Counted from the stretch's first letter, positions 1-11,610 are shown. The stretch is 64,000 bases of DNA from Amylostereum areolatum (GCA_012932865.1 SAXG01000019.1:186001-250000), one strand, 5' to 3'. Notes: generated from the letters alone by a model not told the origin. Translations and numbers: made by a program.

Positions 1-4
1 GCAG

Positions 5-1863
5 GTGAACGCGTACGTCGCGCCCAAGCAGGACACCGTCGACGCCGTCCAGGCCTGGCTCGCGAGCAACGGCATCAACGCCACCTCCCTCTCCCCCACC
101 GGCGACTGGCTCGGGTTCGAGACCACCGTCGAGCACGCCAACGACCTCTTCGACGCCTCCTTCTCCACCTTCACCCACCAGGGCACCGGCGCCCAGGCCG
201 TCCGCACGCTCTCCTACTCCATCCCGGCCTCGCTCAAGGGTCATCTCGACCTCGTGCACCCCACCGTCACGTACGCGCTTTCTCGCTCGTGTTCTCGGCC
301 GCGCGCTAACGATCGTTCTAGCTTCCCGAACCCCTCGCGTTCGCAGCTCCCGCTCGTGTTCGCCCCGCTCAAGGCCGCCCAGTCCAACCTGACCGCGTTG
401 GCCGCGCCCGCGTCCTGCAACACCGCCATCACCCCCACCTGCGTCCAGGAGCTGTACGGGATCCCGACCACGCTCGCCACCCAGTCCTCGAACAAGATCG
501 CCGTCTCCGGCTTCATCGAGCAGTACGCGAACTCGGCCGACCTCAAGGCGCGTTCTTGTTTTTTCTCTCTTTCGGATCTGGACGCGTGGGCTGATCCATC
601 GTTTCCCGTTCAGAGCTTCCTGAAGAAGTTCCGCACCGACCTCTCGTCGTCGACCACGTTCACCCTCCAGACGCTCGACGGCGGCTCGAACCCCCAGAGC
701 GCGAGCCAGGCTGGTACCGAAGCTGTTCGTAGATCGCTCTCACTCGTCAGGGCGTGTGCTAATCCGCGCGCGCGTAGAACCTCGACGTGCAGTACACCGT
801 CGGCGTCGCGTCCGGCGTCCCCAACGTCTTCATCTCCGTCGGCGAGAACTTCCAGGACGGCGACCTCGAGGGCTTCCTCGACATCGTCAACTTCCTCCTC
901 GGCGAAGACTCCCCGCCCCAGGTCCTCACCACCTCTTACGGGCAGGACGAGAGCACCATCTCCCGCGCGCTGGCCGAGTGAGTCGTCCTTCCCCCTGGCC
1001 CGTCCGCGTGGACGGGATTGCTGACCCGAGCGCGACACAGGAAACTGTGCAACGCGTACGCTCAGCTCGGCGCGCGCGGCACCTCCATCCTCTTCGCCTC
1101 GGGCGACGGCGGCGTGTCCGGCTCGCAGTCCCAGAGCTGCACCAAGTTTGTGCCCACCTTCCCCTCCGGCTGCCCCTTGTACGTCCCTCCTCCCCTCTTC
1201 CCGTCCTCCTCCGTCTTAATTCGCGCAGCTTGACCTCCGTCGGCGCGACCCAGAACGTGAACCCCGAGGTCGCCGCGGACTTCTCCTCCGGCGGGTTCTC
1301 GAACTACTTCGACATCCCCTCGTACCAGTCCTCCGCCGTCTCCTCCTTCCTCTCCGCCATCGGGTCCACCAACAGCGGCAAGTTCAACGCGTCCGGGCGC
1401 GGGTTCCCCGACGTGTCCGCCATCGGCGTCGACGTCGAGATCGTCGTCCGGCGGCTCGACCGGCACCGTCGACGGCACGTCCTGCGCGAGCCCGATCTTC
1501 GCCAGCGTCGTCGGCCTGCTGAACGACAGGCTGATCGCGGCGGGCAAGAGCCCGCTCGGGTTCTTGAACCCGTTCTTGTACTCCACGGGGAAGAGCGCGT
1601 TGAACGACGTCACGTCCGGTGCGTGCGGGCTTTGGGGGTGTGCTTGGAGGGCGTGCGCTGACGGTTGTGGGACGGGTACAGGAACCAACCCCGGCTGCAA
1701 TACCAACGGGTTCACCGCGCGCTCCGGCTGGGACCCCGTGCGTTTCCTCTCCCTTTCGCCCCAGTCCTCATTCGTATGCTCACGGTCTTGAACCCCCTCG
1801 ACGCAGGTCACCGGCCTCGGCACCCCCAACTTCGCCAAACTGTTGACCGCCGTCGGACTGTAA
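5..1863 (+). CDS. Sedolisin (S53) serine protease, 5'-partial, one apparent frameshift
   Basis: Secreted tripeptidyl-peptidase/kumamolisin-type protease. The window opens at the end of an intron (AG at 3-4). Exons read 5-270, 322-547, 614-724, 778-977, 1041-1178, 1229-1618, 1682-1737 and 1807-1863. They cover the end of the pro-kumamolisin domain and the catalytic domain. The E-x3-D pair is split by an intron (E at 719-721, D at 784-786), the oxyanion Asp is in SGDGG (about 1102-1116), and the nucleophile Ser is in GTSCASP (about 1471-1491). The 548-613 intron needs a GC donor to keep frame. One extra base near 1446 breaks the frame between DVEIV and SGGSTG, just before the Ser motif. This is either a real lesion or a sequence error. 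The signal peptide and first exon lie outside the window. It is a tandem paralogue of the gene at 3206-5365, with the same last-intron position and last-exon length. Confidence 0.85.
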
Positions 1864-2576
1864 AAATGTGCTTTTGTGTAAGTAGATGGGATCTCACCTT
1901 GCGCTGTTCCTCTGGAGCTTGGTTGGTTGGTTGGTTGCACGTTCTTTTTGCGGTGGATGGCTCGGGACCGCGGTGCTAATGCTATGGACGTCGGGATCGG
2001 GATGTGTTTTGCTGTTTGCTTTCGGGAGTTTGTACGATAAGGATCAAAAATAAGTACAGTACCTCTTTGGGCGGCCGTGCGTCGTGCGTTTCCGCATTGC
2101 GTTTGGGCTCGAGGGCGTGAGTGTGCACTCGATGCATGGCCATGGCTCTCCGAGGTCAAGTTGGCCACTGGCACGTCTCCTCTTTGCTCCGTCCGACACC
2201 TTGGTCCTTGGGTATGCGAACGCCCTTCGGCTTGATCTTGAGCATCGTCAGTCAGCTTACACGGTCACGCAGTGGTCCCAGAAATGTCATGGACGTGAAG
2301 GACCCCTTCCGGAGACTGATTATACGGTGTAACGGGATGCGACCTTGGTCCATAGTAGCGGACCATGGTCCCGGGTCCTTGGCGATGACGTCGGACGAGC
2401 AGGCTCGTCTCTCGCTCAGCGCTCAGCGTCAAGCAGACGAGCACAGTTACCACTTACCAGTATGAGACTATGAGTAGATAGTGATACTAGACTGGTCAGT
2501 GGTCACTGTAGGATTAGTTATTACTATGTACGAGCCTGACCTTCTGAAGACAAAAAAATGATGTGGCAGATGTACT
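1864..2576. other. Intergenic, no gene seen
   Basis: This is the 3' flank of the first sedolisin gene. The open frames here are short and resemble nothing I know. A T7 run on the minus strand near 2555 serves the tRNA-like unit described next. Confidence 0.5.
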
Positions 2577-2633
2577 ACATCGGACGGGAGTCGAACCCGT
2601 GCCGCTAGCATGATACCGTTTCACCACCGATGT
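2577..2633 (-). pseudogene. tRNA-Gly-like pol III unit lacking the anticodon arm
   Basis: On the minus strand, seven-base acceptor halves ACATCGG and CCGATGT pair. A D-arm-like stretch (TGGTGAAACGGTA, A-box-like) and a perfect T arm (ACGGG, TTCGACT, CCCGT) are present; the T arm contains a B box, GGTTCGACTCC. Only 26 nt lie between the acceptor and T arm, about 15 fewer than a cloverleaf needs. The loop and 3' half of the anticodon stem are missing, and CTAGC runs straight into GGC. A run of seven T follows about 15 nt downstream, a pol III terminator. The overall sequence is closest to a tRNA-Gly of the GCATCGGTGGT type (recognition from memory). It is either a deleted pseudogene still able to be transcribed or a tRNA-derived RNA. 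Confidence 0.6.
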
Positions 2634-3205
2634 CCGATGGTGGATAGCCCCACATAACACCTAGTTAGACAGAGTGCCTGCTTTCCTCCTTTCGTGGCTG
2701 GTGGCCTTTTTTCGCCCATATTTTCACTGTGTCAGTTTTTTTTCCCTCCTCATCGGTCTGCCTAGCTTTGGCCATCTACATCGACACCCAGCCCCGACTC
2801 ACCCGAACATGATCAAGTTGCAGGCATCGAGAAGGGGATATGCTTCAAGTTGAAGGTCCATCACACGTACGTCATCCTTCCCGTCCCGCCCAGAACACAT
2901 CCTCTGATCACCATCGCTTTTCGCGGTCCCAGGCCATCGAACGTTGGACATTGTCGTCGCTCGCAGGCTGCGCGTAGAAGTCGCAGAGGAAGAGAATTTC
3001 GGGGCAAGACGCAGTCCGGGCACCATCGTTGAGAGTGGATGGTCCACGATGGCCTCGCACGGGGACCTGCAGAAGTCATGCGGGGTGGTGATGGGCTGTA
3101 CCGGGGGCGTGTCCTCGACGGGCGCGTAACCTCCTCCGCATGGCGAAGGGCATAAAGGGCGCGCCGTGGACAAACAACGTGCGCCCTTCCCCCCCGTCTT
3201 CCGCC
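2634..3205. other. Intergenic, upstream region of the second sedolisin gene
   Basis: No coding sequence is convincing here. A weak TATA-like cataaag lies about 55 nt upstream of the chosen ATG at 3206. Confidence 0.4.
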
Positions 3206-5365
3206 ATGCCCAAGCTCACCGTCGTCCTCGCATTCCTGGCGGCCGCGAGCAGGATGTATGCGCGTTCCGCCGGCATGAACGTCCACGAGCTGAGGGAGCG
3301 CGCTCCATCCGACTATGCGTACCAGGGCCCCGGTGCCCTCGACGACACGCTCGAGCTGCAGTTCGCGCTTGTTCAGAGCAACTTTCCTGCGCTCGAAGAG
3401 GCTCTGTACGCGGTCAGCACCCCCGGGAGCTCGCGCTACGGTCAGCACCTGTCCAAGGAAGAGGTACGCACCCCCTCCTCCATAGCAACTTCACCGTTGA
3501 TTTTGATTTCGGCCTTTAGGTCGACGCCCTCGTCGCTCCTGCGTCAGACTCCGTCGCCGCCGTTCAGGCCTGGCTATCCTCCCATGGATTGGTGGCGACG
3601 CCCACCTCTCCCTCGGGCGACACGCTCAAGGTCGCTCTCACCGTCTCCCAAGCCAACGCCCTCCTGGACACCGAATTCGGCGCATACATCCACGGAGACA
3701 CCGGAAAACGGGCGATTCGTACCATGGCGTATTCGGTCCCGTCGCACCTCAAAAGCCACATCCGCTTCGTCCATCCCACCGTCGCGTGCGTTCCCTCGTT
3801 CTTTCGCGGTCGGTTTCCGCCCTCACGCTCTCTTAGATTTCCGGTGGTGAAGTCGAGAGATGTCGAGGCTAGGTTCTCCGTCGGCGTCACCTCCCTCCGG
3901 GAGAGGGACGATGTTCCCGAGTCTTGCAACACTACTGTCACCCCCGCATGTCTCCAGGCCTTGTATGAGATCCCCACCACCCTATTTTCCCAATCTTCCA
4001 CCAGCATCGGCGTCACGGGGTTCATCGGCGAGTTTGCGAACGAGGCCGACCTGGAGGTAAAGCCCGTTTTGCTTTCTGTCCGCGCCGCGTCCGTCGCCAG
4101 GACCTGAACCGTTCGTCTTTCAGCTGTACTTGACGACCTACCGCCCGGACATTCCGCCCCCCGCCGCGTTCGCGTTCGAGAGCGTCGACGGCGGTCAAAA
4201 CCTCCAGAACGAGACCGGGTTCGGAGACGAGGCCGTGAGCGACCTCGCACATGTATGCGATCATCTGCGACTGTGCTGACGATTGGGCACGGTCTAGAAT
4301 ATCGACATTCAGATGGTCATGGGCCTCGCGTCCGGGGTCCCCACCACGTTCATCTCCGTCGGCGGCGACGGCAACATCGGAGAGTGGTTGGACCTCGCGA
4401 ACTTCCTCCTGGCGATGGACGCCCCGCCCGAGGTCGTGACCACCAGCTACAGCTTCGACGAACCCGACGTGCCCATCGGCATCGCCACGTACGTCACCCC
4501 CCCCCCCCCCCCCCAGTTCCATCTGCACGCATATACCGTCGATTATCTTTGTTCATGTTACTTGATCCATGCAGTCAGATATGCAACGCGTTCGCGCAGC
4601 TCGGCGCCCGAGGGACGACGGTCATCTTCTCTTCCGGCGACGGGGGCGTGTCGGGCGGGAGCCCCTCCGACGCCTGCACCACATTCGTGCCCAGCTTCCC
4701 CTCCAGCTGTCCATAGTACGCCTCCCCCACGCCTTCCCCCGCCCGCTCTCCCCGCTCACAAGCCCCACCCCTGCACGCGTCTCCTCAGCGTCACCTCCGT
4801 CGGCGCGACCGCCTTCCTCCCGCCCGAAGCGCCCTGGTCCTTCACCTCCGGCGGGTTCTCGAACTACTTCCCGCAACCCGCCTACCAAGCCGGCGCCGTC
4901 GCCGCCTACCTCGCCGCGCTCGCCGGCGCGCACGCGGGCCTGTACAACGCGAGCGGGCGCGGCTTCCCCGACGTGTCCGCCACGGGCGTCGACGTCGCCT
5001 ACGCGTTCCGGGGCCAGGCCGCGCGCGGCGGCGGCACGAGCTTCGCCGCGCCGATCGTCGCGGCCGTCGTGGGCGCGCTGAACGCGGAACGGGCGCTGGC
5101 CGGGAACGGGTCCGTCGGGTTTCTGAACCCGCTGCTGTATGCGAACCCGGGCGCGTTCAGGGACGTCGTCGGGGGCAGCAATCCCGGGTGCGGGACGGAG
5201 GGGTTTCCGGCGGTCGAGGGGTGGGATCCGGTGCGTTTTTTCTTCCTCCGTTGCGTCGTGGTTTTTGAGGGTGGGAGGCTGATTGGGATCGGGGTTTGGT
5301 TTGGTCAGGTCACCGGGATGGGGACGCCGTTGTACTCAAAGCTGAGGGCGGCGGTTGGGTTGTGA
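3206..5365 (+). CDS. Sedolisin (S53) serine protease, intact
   Basis: Secreted acid-acting serine-carboxyl peptidase with an N-terminal activation domain. Eight exons (3206-3463, 3520-3785, 3837-4056, 4124-4234, 4298-4488, 4575-4715, 4789-5230, 5309-5365) give 561 aa with no frame break, normal for the family. The ATG at 3206 was chosen because a hydrophobic signal peptide (MPKLTVVLAFLAAAS) follows at once; the in-frame codon at 3140 would add a polar leader. The pro-kumamolisin domain covers roughly residues 40-190. The catalytic Glu and Asp sit in DEANID (E 4229-4231, D 4304-4306, split by an intron), the oxyanion Asp in SSGDGG, and the nucleophile in GGTSFAAP (about 5029-5052). A run of C lies in the intron after 4489. 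It lacks the intron that the first copy has between DVTSG and TNPGC. Likely role: extracellular protein degradation (family knowledge). Confidence 0.92.
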
Positions 5366-5620
5366 GCTGGAACTGGCTGTGTATACGAAGGACGTTTGGG
5401 CTCAAGGGGTAAATGTTTTTTTTTTTGAGGGGGGGGCGATGGCGATTGCTACTCCTTTCGACATTCTTTGTTCGGCAAGGTGGACATATCATTTGGGTCG
5501 TGTGGACGGACATGTTGGTTGGGACATTTTCGTTCGGCTGTACTTCGAACTGCATTATATTCGTGGGGTTGTGAGCAAATTACAACAGAGGAACACAAAC
5601 ACATTTCCCTTTTTTTACCA
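5366..5620 (+). repeat. 3' flank of sedolisin, duplicated at about 9606-9910
   Basis: After the stop codon, both the intact sedolisin and the dead copy near 9.6 kb share a long, slightly diverged 3' flank. Shared landmarks are tgtatacgaaggacgtttgg, a T run followed by a G run, and cattctttg and ctgttatattcgtggg-type strings. The shared flank shows that duplication carried non-coding sequence and that the 9.1-9.9 kb block is a copy of the end of this gene. Confidence 0.75.
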
Positions 5621-5624
5621 ACCG

Positions 5625-5775
5625 CGCTTGAGGTACGCCTGCTTTATTCTACCCCGCCTCAGCCGCGACTCGCCAACTTCTGAACTGTCGTCTCTCAGCT
5701 GTACGTAATTGACAACCTACCGACCGCGGACATTCCGCCCTCCACCGCGTTCGCGTTCGACCGTCGAGAGGGTCG
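5625..5775 (+). pseudogene. Sedolisin remnant, internal intron/exon fragment
   Basis: From 5699 the sequence (ctgtacgtaattgacaacc, then gacattccgccctcc and gcgttcgcgttcga) copies the start of exon 4 of the intact sedolisin (4124-4177), and the preceding part resembles its intron. The match stops near 5765. The rest of that gene does not resume until about 9110, with MFS gene sequence between. No open reading frame survives. I take this and 9110-9605 as two remnants of one third copy. Confidence 0.7.
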
Positions 5776-6549
5776 AGCCCGGCGTTTTCGAGCCATTATG
5801 GAGTCTCGTTTCGCAGACAATTATGGATGGGTGCGTTCGTTGAGGGCATGCTAGGACAGAAGATGAGTCGGTCAATATAAGTACGATGATCAGTCGGAGG
5901 GTTGACGCCGAACACTGTCACTCGTGGAATGAACCAAGCTTATTTTCCCATACTTACCTACTTTCCCACGGGTTCATTTCGTTCTTCACTTCATGGTCAG
6001 GCTTCAAATTTAGAATCCTGGCGCGGTCGCACCAACCTCTACATCCCATAACGTACAGACAAAAACAGTGCACATCACAAGTCAAATGAAACAAGATCCC
6101 TACTATACTTAGCATAATAAGTAAGGTGGCAGCCCAATCCACAGCCGCCAGCGACGAGTCGCAGGCGATGTACCACGCTCCTCGACCATATTGCCCACGA
6201 TGGGATTTCATTCCATTCGTGAACATGGACCGAGGCCCGAAACGCGATCCCCGCATAACCTGAATAGAATGGAAAACGCCCGGTCAATCCGGTGACAGCA
6301 TTTGATCCCGGCGTACACAACCCACCCCTTGAGTCGGGAAGCCTTCGCATAAAGCAAAGTTTTACTTGACCCGGTCTTCTGAGTTCGAGCTCCCCCCCTT
6401 ACCCGCCCCCTTACCCGCCCCTTACCCGCACCCGCGCCCCGCACACCGCCGCTCAATTATCCGCCGGCGTCGAGAATCCCACGTCTACGAAAGCGCGCAT
6501 ACGCCCACCATAACGTATCGTCAGCCCAAAGCAACCTACGCCCCTCGCA
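5776..6549. other. Spacer downstream of the MFS gene
   Basis: No gene is supported. At 6395-6440 there is a short C-rich tandem run of ttacccgcccc units, which is not a telomere repeat. Confidence 0.4.
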
Positions 6550-8597
6550 TCAGCACATAGCCACCGATGCACTTGTCAACGGAGCACGCACCCACACCCG
6601 GCCCACGCAACCGCCGCCCCCGCCGAGTTCGTGGCCAGAACAGCCGATGCGTTCTATGAGCGGGAGCATCCCCGACACCGCGACGGCAAGGATAACGCTC
6701 CGCAATGCCCTAAAAACAACCTCTCAGTCCCCTCTCGCCTGCTTGAGCCACGCCGAAGGGAAAGGAAAACACGCACGTCGTCGCCGCCATCACCTCCGCG
6801 CTCTTCGCGTGCAGAATGTCGACATTGTACGCCGCCATCGGCGTGAGGGAGAAATCGACCTATCGGACGGCGCATCCAATCAGCGCACCCATACGGCAAG
6901 GTTCGGGAGAGCACAAATACGTACCCCAACCCCGTTCATGAACAGACACAAGACGTGGAGCGCGATCCCCGGGGGACCTGGTATATAGTGCGTGACCACA
7001 CCCGAGAGGAGCACTGATAGCGGCACGAGCACACCCGCGCCGAAAATAGATGCACGCAGCCTGTCCTCCGGAACCCAGACACCCTTCCTGCGTGCCCGCC
7101 ATTTGACGACGATGCGGTCGGATAAGCGGCCTGACAGGGGCGCGCCAACTGAGAGTGTAATATCATGACGAACACAACGCGACTGGCGAACAAAAAGGAA
7201 TGCAAGACAAGAATGAGGGGCCGAGAGAGGTGGATGAGTGGAAGAACATGACGGCCGGAGATGATTGACGCACTGATGTTCCCTAAGCCCAAAGGAGTGA
7301 AAAGGAGGCCGATGAGCGCCTCGTTGTGGATGTTGTATCGATTTCCCTGCACTCGCCGAACATATCAGAACACGAAGCGTTGGGCGTAGTGGAGGTGTGT
7401 GCTTACGACGGTATATGCCATCGGAACGAGAAGCACTGGCAAACGTTCAAACACCGTGAGCTCACGGCACGGCGTCCACAAGAAGAGAACTCACGAAAAT
7501 CGGTCAGGGCGACGGCAGTCGAGACAATGCACTGCATATCGATCAACGCCGGCACGATCGACAAGGACACAAAGGAAGCACGCACAATGGCGAGAACGTT
7601 CGGGCTCCTCAGCAGCCACAAACTCTCGAACGGATTCAACCACACCCACCGCCACCCTCTTCCGTCACCCTCCATTTCCATGAGCTTGTCGATCCCTCTC
7701 GCGCGCGGTTGGCTCGTCTCAGGGAAGAACAGAAACATGCATCCCCACGCCGCCATGCCTGCGGCGCACAACGCAAGCTGCATAACACGCCACGACGCGA
7801 AATGCGACGCGAGCCCGCCGACAGGGGGCGCGAGCGCGGGGCCGAGCAAGCTCGCCTGTACGAAGCGCGTCAGTCCACGTTCGAAACCGAAGGGGCCGAC
7901 AGGCCCGGTATGACACGCACCGCGAAGAAGATACCCATCGCCTTGCCCCTCTCCTCGAGCCTGTATATGTCCCCAATCACCCCTGAACCGATCGCAAATC
8001 CACCGCCCGCGCCGAAGGCTTGCAAGACGCGCCAGCACATGAGCTCCGGGACCGAGCGTGCGCACGCGACGCCCAGGGAGCCGATGCTGAGGATAGGGAG
8101 GGCGGAGAGGTATATCGGACGGCGACCGTCTGGGGTGAACGTCAGCGTGGGTGAGTAGAGAGGTATGGATACACGCACAGAAACCGCAGTATGTCGCCCA
8201 CGTTACGGTGCCCATCGCGCTTGCCGCAATGGAGAGGCTTACTGCCAAGCTGAGCGCGCAAAAGGGGGGGGAACGCACGGTCAGGTTCGAAGACGCGTGA
8301 AGAGGATATATGTGGCGTACTTGATTACCGAACCCGTCGTGTCGAAGTCGCGCGCGATCTGCGGGATAGAGGGAACGAACGACCCCGAGACGAACACTAC
8401 AGTCTAATTCAGCGGGAGAGTCGCTTTCATAATTGTGCACAGAGGTACTCACTGGGTACAATCCCTCCGAACGAGATTTGGAGAAGGATGAGCTTTTTCA
8501 TGCGCGGGCTGAACCGGTCGTAGACCGCATCGTGTACGGCGGACGAAGGCTGCGATTGCGCGTTCCCCTCGAGCAACGGAGTGCTCTCTGTAGTCAT
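6550..8597 (-). CDS. MFS multidrug-type transporter (DHA1-like)
   Basis: Twelve-TM proton-coupled drug/H+ antiporter type protein of the plasma membrane (family inference). At least six introns are visible. The first exon, from the ATG at 8597, reads MTTESTPLLEGN and ends in GGIVP; the upstream in-frame ATG at 8717 adds a Ser-rich stretch and is less likely. Next comes an exon with VFVSGSFVPSIPQIARDF. The signature loop DGRRPIYL and the motif-C-like GAGGGFAIGSGVIGD lie around 8020-8130. FPETSQP is about 7720. Late exons give NVDILHAKSAEVMAA (6780-6830) and LRSVILAVAVSGMLPLIERI, ending at tga 6550-6552. The C-terminus after this helix is Gly-rich and atypical and may be degenerate. The gene lies between two remnants of a sedolisin copy, in opposite orientation. 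Confidence 0.85.
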
Positions 8598-9107
8598 CGA
8601 ATAGTCCTGGTGATCCGTGGCACGAGGATGGGAGGAAGAGGAGAGAGAAAGCGAAGAAATTACGATGCTCGAATTCGAATGACTCGGCCGGCTGCTAATT
8701 AGCGAGTTTTGATGCATGACTGGTCTCAGTCAGCTCAGTGCCTGTATGGTTAAGCTATATCGTCCGTGGATGGAGAAAGTTGAACGTTGAAGAGGAGGTG
8801 TGCGAAGGATACGTAATACGTCCCGCATAAAACTACGTCTACTGTACTTACTATCCAGCAGTTACTATTGGTCTCCTGTGGCCGATAGCCAGTGATTTGT
8901 GAGTGAACGCTGGCCACGGCCCACGACCAATGGCATCCCTTGTAAAGCGGTCCATTCGACACATTCCACAAAGAGAATACCAATACCATGTAGTACAGAT
9001 GCGGAGGGGGAATGTCGATGAAAGGTGTGCGCGCGACTGAATCCGTTCAACGTCGACAGATTAGTAAAAGCAAAGGTCCGCCGTTTTCCCACGAGTTCAT
9101 TGATCTC
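8598..9107. other. Upstream region of the MFS gene
   Basis: About 500 bases with no supported gene; presumably the promoter of the minus-strand transporter. The right edge is the junction with the sedolisin remnant. Confidence 0.4.
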
Positions 9108-9109
9108 AG

Positions 9110-9605
9110 TCTTGCAACCCGCCTACCGAGCCGGCGCCGTCGTCGCCTACCTCGCCGCGCTCGACCGGCGCGCACGCGGGCCTGTACAACGCGAGCGGGC
9201 GTGGCTTCCCCGACGTGTCCGCCACGGGCGTCGACGTCGCCTACGCGTTCCGAGGCCAGACTGCGCGCGTCGGCGGCACGAGCTTCTCCGCGCCGATCGT
9301 CGCGGCCGTCGTGGGCGCGCTGAACGCGGAGCGGGCGGGGAAGGGGGAGGGGCTCGTCGAGGTTTTTGAACCCGCTGCTGTATGCAAACGCGGCCGCGTT
9401 TAGGGACGTCGTCGGGGGCAGCAATCCCGGGTGCGGGACGGATGGGTTTCCGGCGGTCGAGGGGTGGGATCCGGTGCGTTTTTTCTTTTCCTTTTCTTAC
9501 CTCCGTTGCGTCGTGATCTTTGAGGGTGGGGGGGCTGATTGGGATTGGGGTTTGGTTTGGTCAGGTCACCGGGATGGGGACTGCCGTTGTACTCAAAGCT
9601 GAGGG
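9110..9605 (+). pseudogene. Sedolisin remnant, 3' catalytic part with two frameshifts
   Basis: Very similar to 4867-5365 of the intact gene. It retains QPAYRAGAVVAYLAAL, then LYNASGRGFPDVSATGVDVA, GGTSFSAPIVAAVVGAL (the Ser motif), NPLLYANAAAFRDVVGG, the final intron and VTGMGTAVVLKAEGGGW-type sequence. One extra base near 9164 and another near 9363-9366 throw the reading out of frame twice. Everything upstream of the Ser domain, including the E-x3-D pair and oxyanion Asp, is absent or replaced by the MFS locus. High identity to the neighbour implies recent duplication or gene conversion. Confidence 0.88.
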
Positions 9606-10044
9606 CGGCGGTTGGGTTGTGAGCCGGAGCTGGCTGTGTATACGAAGGACGTTTGGATTCGGGGGAACTTTTTTTTTTTTGGGGGGGGGGGGGGGGCGAT
9701 GACGATTGCTACTCCTTTTGACATTCTTTGTTTGGGTCGCAAGGCCGTAGGTGAATAGCTTTTTTAGGTCGGGTGGATGGACCTGTTGGTTGGGACATTT
9801 TTGTTCGTGGGACCGCGGCTGTACTTCGAACTGTGTTATATTCGTGGGACACAATTACACAGTTATGGCCGAGGGAAACGGGGCTATAAGCAGGTTACAA
9901 GAGAGGAACGTGGGACAACTATAGGAGGAACACCTCGCATCGCAAAAGCATCAGCTCTACTATACGCATTTTCCCGGTCAGTCAACATTATCTTCCTAGC
10001 TAACATTGTGACGGGATATCTCCATTGGCGTCAGGGAGGTGCTG
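9606..10044. other. Duplicated sedolisin 3' flank, then spacer
   Basis: The stretch 9606 to about 9910 is the second copy of the flank at 5366-5620, including a T run followed by about 16 G near 9668-9695. Nothing is recognised in the remainder. Confidence 0.6.
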
Positions 10045-11610
10045 TCAGTTTCGGTTCTCCCTCAAGCGCAAGGCCATCCGCGCACGGTGTCGGAGGTGTG
10101 AATCGCCTATGCCCGAATTGACAATCTCGGACGACGGATGTATGTGACTGGAAAGTGGAACGACGGTTAGCTTCATCTTTACGCGGAGCTCGCGTAGTTC
10201 AGTAGTGACGAAGGGGTGCTTACTCGGTAGACATGAAGTTTGAGAGGGTGCGATACATGCGCGTCGAGCCGACTAGCCTAGAAATAAGAAGGTTGGTCAC
10301 TCCACGCCGCACGTGTGGGAGCCGAGAGGGAACCCACAGAACGGTCACTGGAGGATGAGGACGTGGCTGGCATTAAGACAAAGACAAAATTCAGGCTGAG
10401 ATCGAGCGCACTCTCGGGTAAGAAGAACATCTGAGGCCGTTTTAGCAGGACGGAAGATGCATGGAGAACGGTGGCACCCACCAAGTCCATTGGAGCTGAA
10501 TAACAGGAAAGTGCTCAGCGCTGATAATACAAAGATGGAGCGAAGCGTACTCACCATTCAGGTTCAGCGACAAGAAGACCACAGTGGGAACCTCTGCGAC
10601 TGTCGCAAGAAGTACCCATATGATACCCTGACATTGAACGGAAGTCGTCATCGCTCGACGAAGCGTGCAATCATCACGCACCTGACTCCACAGCATCCTC
10701 CAAAGCCGATACATCCCGGCATCGCGATATCGAAGCAATCCGGAAAGCATAGCAGCAGGTAAGAGGAAATCCACGGCGAGTACCGTCGAAAAATTCGCCA
10801 TGTTATTCGTTATTCCCAATATAACGCAGCTTGCGTGAGTGGGGTCCCATGTTCCTTTGATCTGAACCAAGGGACGAGTCAATGGTATCCAGGCGATGGA
10901 ACGACGGACGCACGGTGACAGCACCATGAATGAACGACCCCAAATATCCGACCATGGTCAAAAAAACGACATAGGTCATGGCCTTGTTGCGGTTCCAAAC
11001 GGCGATGCTACGAGAGAGAAAAAACTGAATCAAAAATGTCTATATTTTACTCCTGTGCCATATTTGAGCTTACACGCGGAGAGCGATGAGTATGGACGCA
11101 AAGTATGTTGTTGCATACCCAAAACACTTGGCGAAGATTGCTTGAGCTATAGCCGCCGGCATAGGGGAGGGAACGGGCGCTCACAAAGAGGAACACGACC
11201 CATACCTGAAATGCAAAGCCTACTTCAGTCTTGATTCTCCAGACTCCGAGTCGTCTCGGTCGATATGCTCAAGTACCCACATTACAGTTGATCCCCGACC
11301 TCGCGTTGAGGCCGGCGAGGGCCAAGACAAACGTGACCACCCCGCTAAAGCGACAGATCAGATACACCTGAAAAGAAGCTTCCATGAGCGGACCCGTACT
11401 GGACAGCAATCAACGAAGAATTCACCAACGGCGTCCAACTCATCCTCTTCTTGGCTAATATACCCCAGTCGTAGCGGATGTTCGTGAGTACCTCCCATCT
11501 GTCACCACAATGTTCAGATTAAAGATGCGGCGAAAGAAGGACGGCTCGGACCCATAAGCTCCAGCAAGGACGTATTCAAGGCGGATATATGATTCTGAGC
11601 GATTTACCAT
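10045..11610 (-). CDS. Multi-TM orphan membrane protein, Agaricomycete expanded family (copy 1)
   Basis: Predicted seven-TM-type integral membrane protein; function unknown (DUF6533-like in general look). About ten short exons, from ATG 11610 (MVNRSESYIRLEYVLAG). Landmarks: WEVLTNIRYDWGILAKKR, VYLICRFSGVVTFVLALAG, the TM5-region IAVWNRNKAMTYVVF, YLGSFIHGAVTV, WRMLWSQ, IIWVLLATVAEVPTVVFLSL and STRMYRTLSNF. A GTAAGC donor after STE at about 10222 leads to a final exon ending at 10045 that matches the tail of the copy at 52-53.7 kb (SGIGDSHLRHR). ATG 11628 is an alternative start. Relatives lie at 33025-34846, 51975-53719 and, as a fragment, 12640-12990. Confidence 0.7.

Noticed and set aside
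1062..2174. 370-codon open frame on the minus strand
   Set aside because: It lies opposite the sedolisin exons and mirrors their GC-rich codon pattern; no domain resemblance.
6395..6440. ttaccc-rich run as an internal telomere repeat
   Set aside because: The unit is ttacccgcccc rather than ccctaa and is only about four copies long.
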